DNA from: Desulfococcus sp.
GTDB taxonomy: Bacteria; Desulfobacterota; Desulfobacteria; Desulfobacterales; Desulfosalsimonadaceae
Length of the DNA stretch: 6,648 nucleotides
NCBI GenBank assembly: GCA_024641805.1
Contig: JAHECJ010000026.1
Coordinates: 4,491-11,138, forward strand
Direction of reading: 5' to 3'
The notes under the pieces are model-generated. The model was not told where the DNA came from. It was given only the letters and a program-made list of their open reading frames with translations, and ran no database searches. The translations under genes and the position numbers were made by a program. This document shows positions 1 to 5,658 of this stretch, one piece after another (the first letter of the stretch is position 1; the number at the start of each line of letters is the position of its first letter).

Positions 1-316
1 ACGCCTCAACCCCGTTTACTTCAATGGACAGCAGCTGATCCAGTGGTCGGAAATATTCGCTTAAAAATTGAAAAGAGGAACGTTCGGACCGGTTGCGTTT
101 TTTGTGCTTTTTGATCAGCTTCTTAACTACCGGTATGGGCAGAAAATAATTTTTTCTCAGCGCTTTGATAGTGCGAATCTGATCCACATGAGTTTCATTA
201 TAATCGGCCGTGTTTTTTCCGGTTTTACGGGGCTTTTGCAGAATACTTTCGCGAATGTAGTAATGAATGGTTTCTTTTGAAACGCCCGTGATTTTAACCA
301 GTTCACTGATTTTCAT
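1..316 (-). CDS. MerR-family transcriptional regulator, N-terminal part (C-terminus off the left edge)
   Basis: The - strand frame is open for 105 codons from the ATG at 316 to the window edge. The start is supported by AAGGAG (complement of 321-326), 4 nt upstream. The protein begins MKISELVKITGVSKETIHYY, a typical MerR helix-turn-helix (residues about 3-21). The wing and second helical part follow: IRE at 21-23, then DYNETHVDQI at 38-47 and IKALR at 50-54. Residues 65-77 are very basic (KKLIKKHKKRNR). MerR proteins are cytoplasmic dimeric DNA-binding regulators whose C-terminal part binds the effector; that part is missing here, so no ligand can be proposed. It is divergently arranged with the beta-oxidation genes, which suggests (inference) that it controls them, perhaps in response to an acyl-CoA. 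Family call is firm; target and effector are not shown by the sequence. Confidence 0.9.
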   Translation of the reverse strand, partial: MKISELVKITGVSKETIHYYIRESILQKPRKTGKNTADYNETHVDQIRTIKALRKNYFLPIPVVKKLIKKHKKRNRSERSSFQFLSEYFRPLDQLLSIEVNGVEA

Positions 317-671
317 ATGACTCCTTGCGATTTATCTGTCTTCCGGCATACGTTTTGATCAAATTCACAGTGCCTGAAGAAACGATTTGGATTCAGATAA
401 TTTAAAAATGTTTATCCCAACATAGTTTTTCATTATTATTTTTATTGACAAATATCAACCATATTATTAGCTCTATAAGTATATAGCGTGTAATTCACTA
501 TACGTTTTACGTTCTGCAGGATAAACGCTTTTTGGTTATTTGATTATTTTTGGGAAAACGGCTTTTTTGAAAGAAGAAAAGATTCGGGTTATTTTCAGGA
601 CCACATTTAGTCATTGGGTGATCATTTGAATCACCAGATTAGTGATTGCTTCCGACATAAAAGGAGAAATT
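317..671. promoter_or_regulatory. Divergent intergenic control region between the MerR gene and the beta-oxidation cluster
   Basis: This 355-bp AT-rich stretch must contain promoters for both directions. On the + strand a consensus TTGACA lies at 445-450. It is followed at once by a small dyad, AATAT-CAACC-ATATT (451-465), which is where MerR proteins typically bind, between -35 and -10. The -10 is unclear: TATAAG at 474-479 would give a 23-bp spacer, longer than the 19-20 bp usual for MerR-activated promoters, and TATTAT at 462-467 is too close. I therefore regard the exact promoter as unresolved. No convincing - strand promoter was found. The distal part forms a leader for the dehydrogenase with the inverted repeats at 617-647, and ends in AAGGAG at 661-666, 5 nt before the ATG at 672. 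Confidence 0.4.
617..647 (+). repeat. Two overlapping inverted repeats sharing one arm, in the dehydrogenase leader
   Basis: GGTGAT (617-622) pairs perfectly with ATCACC (630-635) across a 7-nt loop. AATCAC (629-634) also pairs perfectly with GTGATT (642-647), again across a 7-nt loop. The middle arm can use only one partner at a time, so the two 6-bp hairpins are mutually exclusive. The element lies 13 nt upstream of the AAGGAG ribosome-binding site of the gene at 672. It could be a double DNA operator with half-sites about 12 bp apart or a weak RNA switch; neither is proven, and 6-bp arms can arise by chance. Confidence 0.4.
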
Positions 672-1823
672 ATGAATATTGATGACATTAAAACCATTGC
701 GGTGATCGGCGCCGGCGATATGGGCCACGGAATTGCAGAAGTCGCTTTAATAACCGGATACAGGGTTTACCTGCGAGATATCAATCAGCAGTTTGTTAAT
801 AAAGGAACTGAAAGAATTTTTGCCAGTCTGGAAAAACTTGTGACCAAGAATAAAGTGTCTGAAGATCAATTTAAAACAATCAAACATGATCTTTTAGTCC
901 CATGTACTGATCTTGAAGAAGCGGTTCTCGAAGCGGATTTAGTCATCGAAGCGATTCCTGAAATTATGGATTTAAAAAAAGAAACTTTTCAAATTATGGA
1001 TAACGCTGCACCACCTCACACGATTTTTGCTTCAAACACTTCCACCATGAAAATCTCGGAAATCGCTTCCGTCACATCACGCCCGGAAAAAGTTTTGGGG
1101 CTCCATTATTTTAATCCGGCTATTTTAATGAGGCTGGTGGAAGTGATCCGTGCTGATAAGACATCAGATGAGACCCTTCAGATCGGGTATGATTTTGTGA
1201 TTAAGAACAATAAAATTCCGGTGCGGGTCAAAAAAGATTTGCCTGGTTTTATCGTCAACCGTGTTCAGGCTCCGAGCAGTGTTTTGTTGAACTGTATCCT
1301 GGATGAAAAGATTGCCGATCCCGAAGCCGTCGATGCCGTGATGCGTAAAATCGGTATGCCCATGGGTCCTTATGAGATAATTGACTTTACTGGAATTGAT
1401 ATCAGTTACCATGGGAGCACTTATTACGCCCAATCGATTCATCCTGATTTTGCAATGGGGAAAACACTGACTGCAAAATATAAAGCTAATGAATTGGGTA
1501 AAAAAACCGGCAAGGGACTGTTTGACTGGTCACAGGGCCGCCCCAAAATTGACCTTTCCAGGGCCACGGATAAATTTGATCCCATGGATCTGGTGGCCGT
1601 GAATGCCAATGAGGCAACAAAGATTGTTGCCCAGGGGGTCTGTTCATTTGAAGATGTGGATACAGCAATTATTAATGCCACGGGAAATCCCATGGGCCTG
1701 ATTGCTCTGATTAAAGGCATCAATCCGGCTGATCTCAGTGAACGGCTGGAAAAACTCGCAGCAAAATTCAACAAGGAAATTTTTAAACCCACTCAGATGA
1801 TTAAAGACGGAGCCTACCGTTAA
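672..1823 (+). CDS. 3-hydroxyacyl-CoA dehydrogenase (383 aa)
   Basis: It oxidises (3S)-3-hydroxyacyl-CoA to 3-ketoacyl-CoA with NAD+, the third step of beta-oxidation, in the cytoplasm. The Rossmann fold opens with VIGAGDMGHG (residues 11-20; NAD loop G13-A-G-D-M-G18), and D36 at the end of the second strand fits NAD rather than NADP. The catalytic set of the family is present: S124 in SNTS, H145 in GLHYFNP, E157 in LVEVI and N196 in GFIVNR. The first C-terminal domain includes GMPMGPYEIIDFTG (228-241) and GKKTGKGLFDW (276-286). Residues about 304-383 look like a second, shorter 3HCDH C-terminal domain, making the protein longer than the ~280-310 aa stand-alone enzymes but without a fused crotonase domain. 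The ATG at 672 has AAGGAG 5 nt upstream; a GTG at 642 would add ten unconserved residues. The acyl-CoA dehydrogenase gene follows after 38 bp, so cotranscription is likely. Confidence 0.95.
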   Translation: MNIDDIKTIAVIGAGDMGHGIAEVALITGYRVYLRDINQQFVNKGTERIFASLEKLVTKNKVSEDQFKTIKHDLLVPCTDLEEAVLEADLVIEAIPEIMDLKKETFQIMDNAAPPHTIFASNTSTMKISEIASVTSRPEKVLGLHYFNPAILMRLVEVIRADKTSDETLQIGYDFVIKNNKIPVRVKKDLPGFIVNRVQAPSSVLLNCILDEKIADPEAVDAVMRKIGMPMGPYEIIDFTGIDISYHGSTYYAQSIHPDFAMGKTLTAKYKANELGKKTGKGLFDWSQGRPKIDLSRATDKFDPMDLVAVNANEATKIVAQGVCSFEDVDTAIINATGNPMGLIALIKGINPADLSERLEKLAAKFNKEIFKPTQMIKDGAYR

Positions 1824-1861
1824 ATTTATAAATAAAATTTTTTTCAAGAGGAGAAAGATCC

Positions 1862-3679
1862 ATGGCACAGCCAATCGCAGACAGACGGGATATTGATTTT
1901 GTAATATGGGAGCAGCTCAAAGGTGAAGAACTGCTAAATTTTGATCAATACAGGGATTTTAATAAAAAAACCTGTGACATGATTATTACAGAAGCCCGAA
2001 AATTGGCAATTAACGAAATATTGCCCACGCTTCAGGAAAGCGATGAGATAGGCGTTACATTTGATAATGGAAATGTGAAAGTTCCGGAAAATCTGCACCG
2101 GGTCCATAAGCTGCTTCTGGACGGTGAATGGGGAAACCTTTCAGTGCCGGCTGAAATGGGAGGGCAGGGGACTCCAGGTCTGGTTGCCTCGGCTGCCGTC
2201 GAATATTTTATGGGGGCCAACTGGCCGCTCTACGCCTATGCTGCCATGGGAAATGGAACGGCCGACATGATTCAGAAATACGGTACGGATGATTTGAAAG
2301 AAAAATATGTCAAACGCCTGGTTTCCGGAGAATGGGGGGGCACCATGCTGCTCACCGAAGCAAATGCAGGAACCGATGTCGGGGCCCTGACCACATCAGC
2401 AGTCAAAAACGCAGACGGCACATATACGTTAACCGGAAACAAAATATTTATTACCAATGGCGAACATGATTTATGCGGCAATATTATTCATCCCGTACTT
2501 GCCCGCATCGAAGGGGATCCTGCCGGGACCAAAGGGATTTCTATTTTCATTGTACCGAAATTCTTTGTTAATGATGACGGTTCGTTGGGTGAACGGAATG
2601 ACATTGTCTGCACCGGCATCGAGGAAAAGATGGGGATCCATGCCAGTGCGACCTGCAGCATGGCGCTTGGCAGCAAGGGCAAATGCATCGGGTATCTGCT
2701 CGGAGAGGAACGCAAGGGAATGAAAATCATGTTTAATATGATGAATGGCGCCAGAATGGGTACCGGACTCCAGGCGTTGGCATATGCATCATCCGCATAC
2801 ATGCTGGCGGTCAATTATGCCCGGGAAAGAATTCAAAGCAGGGCTCTGGCGGATTTCGCAAACCCGGATGCCCCCTCGGTGACCATTATCCATCACCCGG
2901 ATGTTCGGCGAAACCTACTGTGGATGAAATCCTATGTAGACGGCATGAGAAGCTTTTTCTATTATATGGCATCCTGCCGGACAAAAGCGTTGCTCGCCGA
3001 AAGCAGTGAAGACCGGGAAAAGTTCGATGACATGTTTGAACTGCTGACACCGCTAATTAAGGATTATTTGTCCGTACACGGACATGAAGTCTGTATACAG
3101 GCGATTCAGGTCTACGGTGGTGCCGGTTATTGCAAAGATTATCCGGTTGAGCAATATGCCAGGGATTGTAAAATAACATCCATTTTCGAAGGCACCAGCG
3201 GTGTTCAGGCTATGGATCTTTTAGGGCGGAAACTGGGTATGAAAAAAGGCCAGGTATTTATCAATTTTTTAACGGAAATACATAAAACAATAGCGGCTGC
3301 AAAAAAAAATGACGGCCTGAAAGAAATGGCTGAAAAATTTGAAACAGCGGTCAATCGGCTGGGAGAAATTGCCATGCATCTAGGGAAAAACGCCATGTCG
3401 CTCCAGTTTAAAACCGCGTTTGCCCATTCACTGCCGTTTCTGGAAACCGTGGGAGACGTAATCATGGGCTGGATGCTCTTATGGCGGGCATCAACCGCAT
3501 CTCAGCAGCTATCAAACGGTGCCAAAAAGAAAGATGTTGTTTTTTACCAGGGCCAGGTCAAGACCGCTGACTTTTTTATCAATACCCTTATTCCTGTGAC
3601 GATGGGAAAACTCGATGCCATCAAAGGGTTCAGTGCTGCCGCCATTGAAATCGATGATGCGGCATTTGGCGGATTATAG
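1862..3679 (+). CDS. Acyl-CoA dehydrogenase, long FadE5/DmdC-type with C-terminal extension (605 aa)
   Basis: A flavoprotein that introduces the trans-2 double bond into acyl-CoA, the first step of beta-oxidation, passing electrons to ETF. Visible order: N-terminal helical domain (about 35-155); flavin/substrate beta-domain with MLLTEANAGTDVG (162-174), TGNKIFITNGEHD (191-203) and MGIHASATC (257-265); then the C-terminal helical domain with QVYGGAGYCKDYPVEQY (416-432) and CKITSIFEGTSGVQAMDLLG (436-455). E443 in FEGT is the expected catalytic base. Residues about 465-605 form the extra helical C-terminal domain of the ~600-aa subclass, which includes mycobacterial FadE5 and 3-methylmercaptopropionyl-CoA dehydrogenase DmdC; ordinary enzymes are ~380 aa. 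The ATG at 1862 is preceded by AAGAGGAG (1846-1853), 8 nt away. It ends in TAG and appears complete. Chain-length preference cannot be read from sequence; some of this subclass act on unusual short substrates. Confidence 0.95.
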   Translation: MAQPIADRRDIDFVIWEQLKGEELLNFDQYRDFNKKTCDMIITEARKLAINEILPTLQESDEIGVTFDNGNVKVPENLHRVHKLLLDGEWGNLSVPAEMGGQGTPGLVASAAVEYFMGANWPLYAYAAMGNGTADMIQKYGTDDLKEKYVKRLVSGEWGGTMLLTEANAGTDVGALTTSAVKNADGTYTLTGNKIFITNGEHDLCGNIIHPVLARIEGDPAGTKGISIFIVPKFFVNDDGSLGERNDIVCTGIEEKMGIHASATCSMALGSKGKCIGYLLGEERKGMKIMFNMMNGARMGTGLQALAYASSAYMLAVNYARERIQSRALADFANPDAPSVTIIHHPDVRRNLLWMKSYVDGMRSFFYYMASCRTKALLAESSEDREKFDDMFELLTPLIKDYLSVHGHEVCIQAIQVYGGAGYCKDYPVEQYARDCKITSIFEGTSGVQAMDLLGRKLGMKKGQVFINFLTEIHKTIAAAKKNDGLKEMAEKFETAVNRLGEIAMHLGKNAMSLQFKTAFAHSLPFLETVGDVIMGWMLLWRASTASQQLSNGAKKKDVVFYQGQVKTADFFINTLIPVTMGKLDAIKGFSAAAIEIDDAAFGGL

Positions 3680-3740
3680 GGACGCTGTCGGATAAATTAA
3701 GCGGAATTTCAAAATATCAGAGGTTCTTTGTTTAACTTAA

Positions 3741-3764
3741 GCCCCTGAAATCAAATTCAGGGGC
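3741..3764 (+). terminator. Perfect GC-rich hairpin between acyl-CoA dehydrogenase and enoyl-CoA hydratase
   Basis: GCCCCTGAA (3741-3749) and TTCAGGGGC (3756-3764) form a perfect 9-bp stem with a 6-nt loop. The following sequence, CTCGAATTTAATTTT, is T-rich but interrupted, so this is not a textbook intrinsic terminator. It may terminate partially, protect the 3' end of the upstream transcript, or set a lower level for the hydratase, whose start lies 27 nt downstream. The hairpin itself is clear; its role is inferred. Confidence 0.5.
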
Positions 3765-3790
3765 CTCGAATTTAATTTTGGATGATGATC

Positions 3791-4561
3791 ATGGCATATG
3801 AAAATTTAATTTATGAAAAAAGAGATGGCATCGGGTTGGTCACTATCAATCGTCCTCCGGCAAACAGCTGGAGTCTGGCGGCCATGGAAGATTTTGAAAA
3901 AATAATAGATGAAATGGAAAATGATCCGGACATCCGTGTGGTAATAATTACCGGTACCGGAGAAAAATGTTTTTCCGCCGGTATGGATGTTGCCGATGCC
4001 ACAAAAAATCCGGGACTTGGAAACAAAGGTAGGGAATTGTGGCGGCGGGTGGATCGTTTTGAAAAGCCGACCATCTCGGTTATCAACGGACATGCCCTGG
4101 GCGGTGGCCTTGAACTGGCCTTGGCCTGCCATTTCAGGATCATGACGGATTCACCAAAGGCCAAAATAGGACTCACTGAACTCAACCTCGGAATTATTCC
4201 CGGCTGGGGCGGTACCCAGCGTCTCCATCGAATTGTCGGGAAAGCCAAAGCACTGGATATGATACTTTTCAGTAAGCGTCTTGATGCCGGGGAAGCCCTT
4301 GCAATCGGGCTGGTCAATCAGGTTTCCGCTTCGGAAACACTCATGCAAGACGCACTTAAATTTGCCGAACAGCTTTCAAAACGTCCTCCCATAGCGGTCC
4401 GATGTGTGCTAAAAGCTATTTCAACAGGTATTTACGAAAGTCTGGATAATGGTCTTGCAATGGAGTCGGAAGGCAGCAAAACAGTTGCAGGATCGGAAGA
4501 TGCCATTGAAGGCTTTACGGCTTTTTTTGAAAAAAGGGAACCGGTATTTAAAGGGAAATAA
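3791..4561 (+). CDS. Enoyl-CoA hydratase / crotonase family (256 aa)
   Basis: It adds water to trans-2-enoyl-CoA to give 3-hydroxyacyl-CoA, linking the acyl-CoA dehydrogenase to the 3-hydroxyacyl-CoA dehydrogenase encoded upstream. Crotonase-fold hallmarks are all present: the oxyanion-hole segments CFSAGMD (60-66, A63) and HALGGGLELALAC (101-113, G105), and both hydratase glutamates, E108 in GGLELA and E130 in LTELNLGIIPGWGGTQRL. The E108-E130 spacing is two residues longer than in rat mitochondrial hydratase. The length of 256 aa is normal. ATGs at 3782, 3785 and 3791 are in frame; I chose 3791 (MAYENL) because GGA at 3780-3782 is then 8 nt upstream, but the ribosome-binding site is weak compared with the upstream genes. 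The 111-bp gap with a hairpin leaves open a separate promoter. Both glutamates favour hydratase over isomerase or hydrolase activity; the substrate is unknown. Confidence 0.93.
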   Translation: MAYENLIYEKRDGIGLVTINRPPANSWSLAAMEDFEKIIDEMENDPDIRVVIITGTGEKCFSAGMDVADATKNPGLGNKGRELWRRVDRFEKPTISVINGHALGGGLELALACHFRIMTDSPKAKIGLTELNLGIIPGWGGTQRLHRIVGKAKALDMILFSKRLDAGEALAIGLVNQVSASETLMQDALKFAEQLSKRPPIAVRCVLKAISTGIYESLDNGLAMESEGSKTVAGSEDAIEGFTAFFEKREPVFKGK

Positions 4562-4568
4562 AAGATAA

Positions 4569-4804
4569 GCAATATATTACCATCTCATTGGAAAACAAAT
4601 CAGCCGTTCCCGTTTGCCTGGGAAATACCTGAGAGACAACCCTGAAATATCGACTGAAAATCGCATTCGCTTTCTTCAGCAGATTGGAAATCTGACTTTG
4701 GGAACAGCTGCCGTCTCGGATACCTGACCGAACTCATTCATAGTGCCGGATCGCCCAAGGCTCAATGAATCATGATTTCTCGTCAGGGGAACATGATAGA
4801 AAAA
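4569..4804 (+). pseudogene. 3'-terminal remnant of a 4-hydroxybutyryl-CoA dehydratase / HpaB-family gene
   Basis: Frame one (4569-4715) is open and reads GKYLRDNPEISTENRIRF, then LQQIGNLTLGTAAV. From 4718 the match shifts frame and reads GYLTELIHSAGSPKAQ, a TGA stop (4766-4768), then IMISRQGNMIEK, and TAA at 4805. Joined, this matches the C-terminus I know from 4-hydroxybutyryl-CoA dehydratases and related 4-hydroxyphenylacetate 3-hydroxylases (pattern: ENRMR...TLG.AAVGYLTES.HGAGSPQAQRIMI.RQGN). Lesions: a net frameshift near 4716, an internal TGA where the family has Arg (consistent with CGA to TGA), and an early stop. Roughly the last 75 of ~490 codons remain, so the iron-sulfur cluster and most flavin ligands are lost and no start codon is associated. 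It begins within 10 nt of the hydratase stop, suggesting a deletion joined them. Enzymes of this family make crotonyl-CoA, the hydratase substrate. Recognition is from memory of the family, not from a search. Confidence 0.75.
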
Positions 4805-4842
4805 TAATATGATACCAAAAATCTTTGCGGAGTTCAGAGGGA

Positions 4843-4986
4843 TTAAAATATCTGTCTTCGATCGATTCCGCATCGCCTGTCTAAAATTTTTCTTTGGCGA
4901 GGCCCTTGATGGGTCGGGTCATTTACCAGCCTTCTTTCGATAACAACCCGTCTATCGTTGCCTGCGCGGCGTTCTTTTTGTTTCAT
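4843..4986 (-). CDS. Small Arg-rich protein with repeated DRR motifs (47 aa), unknown function
   Basis: On the - strand an ATG at 4986 has AAGGAG (complement of 4995-5000) 8 nt upstream, the strongest translation signal in this gap. The frame runs 47 codons to TAA at 4845-4843. The product starts MKQKERRAGNDRRVVIERR and ends LDRRCGIDRRQIF. Motif ERRAGNDRR (5-13) recurs in variant form as LDRRCGIDRR (35-44), with VNDPTHQGPRQR (21-32) between. I recall similar short ERRSG.DRR / GPERR-type segments in deltaproteobacterial proteins, but know no function. There are about a dozen Arg and no membrane segment or signal peptide. A weak possible promoter, TTCAAC and TATATT with an 18-bp spacer, lies upstream on the same strand. 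It points towards the dehydratase remnant. It is too short for routine gene callers; translation is inferred from the ribosome-binding site and the motif repetition. Confidence 0.55.
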   Translation of the reverse strand: MKQKERRAGNDRRVVIERRLVNDPTHQGPRQRKILDRRCGIDRRQIF

Positions 4987-5658
4987 AAGGCATTCTCCTT
5001 TATAATCATTCTTTCTGATTCAATATAGTTTATCTGTTATCCCTGGTTGAAGAATTTTTCATTTCTCCACGGAAATTTTGAACTGGCGGATGAATTTGAA
5101 TTCCGGGGCAGTTTAGTGATTCTCGGGTACTTTCGGGAGTGAGTCAGTTAATTATAGTTCAATACGGGTTTTCGATAAAAACAATAATTCCGGATTGACC
5201 TTTATTGATGCCAGGGAGTGTGTCAAAAGAAGATGGGGGGAGCAATTATAATCTGTAACCAGCGGGTGTAAAGGCTCTTCTAATCATACCAAAACGATTT
5301 TCAAAATCAAGTGCAAATTTTTCGGAAAACATTTCAAGGTTATTTAAAAAATATGCTATAAAATAACAATGATTTATAGTATGTTTGAGCACAGTGCAAA
5401 GGATGCGAGTAAAGATGGTCGTTTTTTTAACGCGTTTGCCAGATGAATCTTTCATAGATTAAAATTTGAAAAATCTCACGAAGTCGGTTTCGGTCATAAG
5501 CGCAAGTCCCCATGATCAGGAAATTTTGTACAAGGTCCTGAAAATATGTTAATGTGCACAAGTTTAATTAAATTCTGTTGATGTTGATAAAAACCTATTG
5601 AATATTCGGCTTGATGACTGCCTATTAAGAAAACATGACGAATCAAAGGTAAAATTTA
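4987..5658. other. AT-rich intergenic stretch without a supported gene
   Basis: No frame here has both a credible start and recognisable content. It holds the leader of the small DRR protein (4987 to about 5050), the long inverted repeat at 5349-5386, a 6-bp inverted repeat TCAGGA/TCCTGA (5516-5521 with 5536-5541), and the unassigned leader of the gene at 5659. A - strand frame from 5497 to 5246 is broken by an in-frame TAA at 5461-5459. Its downstream part could encode 69 residues from an ATG at 5455, but there is no ribosome-binding site and I do not recognise the product. Three TTGAT/TTGAA-type words at 5578-5620 could be -35 elements for the gene at 5659, but no pair with a good -10 stands out. 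Confidence 0.5.
5349..5386 (+). repeat. Long AT-rich inverted repeat (14-bp arms, 10-nt loop)
   Basis: The left arm AAATATGCTATAAA (5349-5362) pairs with the right arm TTTATAGTATGTTT (5373-5386) around ATAACAATGA. Twelve pairs are Watson-Crick. The other two (5352 with 5383, and 5355 with 5380) are U-G or G-U if the + strand is transcribed, but A-C mismatches in a - strand RNA. No T-tract follows, so it is not a simple terminator. It could be a structured + strand RNA, a regulator binding site, or chance in AT-rich DNA. Confidence 0.4.

Noticed and set aside
68..280. 70-residue + strand reading frame
   Set aside because: It lies wholly antisense to the MerR coding region, which has motifs and a ribosome-binding site; this frame has neither.
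482..502. TATAG...CTATA dyad in the divergent region
   Set aside because: The halves align only with asymmetric gaps and several mismatches, as expected by chance in AT-rich DNA.
642..671. Upstream in-frame GTG start for the 3-hydroxyacyl-CoA dehydrogenase
   Set aside because: No ribosome-binding site precedes 642, the ten added residues lie before the conserved Rossmann start, and AAGGAG at 661-666 clearly serves the ATG at 672.
3782..3790. Earlier ATGs (3782 and 3785) as the hydratase start
   Set aside because: They would place the only purine-rich word, GGA at 3780-3782, on or next to the start; MAYENL at 3791 fits the usual family N-terminus better, though this is not decisive.
4680..4694. 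CAGATT-GGA-AATCTG hairpin as a terminator for the hydratase
   Set aside because: It falls inside coding remnant (QIGNL), has no T-tract after it, and lies over 100 nt past the stop.
4676..4873. 65-residue - strand reading frame
   Set aside because: It overlaps the dehydratase remnant and the better supported small DRR ORF in another frame, has no ribosome-binding site, and no recognisable content.
4562..5658. Insertion sequence or transposase remnant as the source of the gap
   Set aside because: I found no terminal inverted repeats with target duplications and no transposase motifs; the only identifiable remnant is the dehydratase C-terminus.
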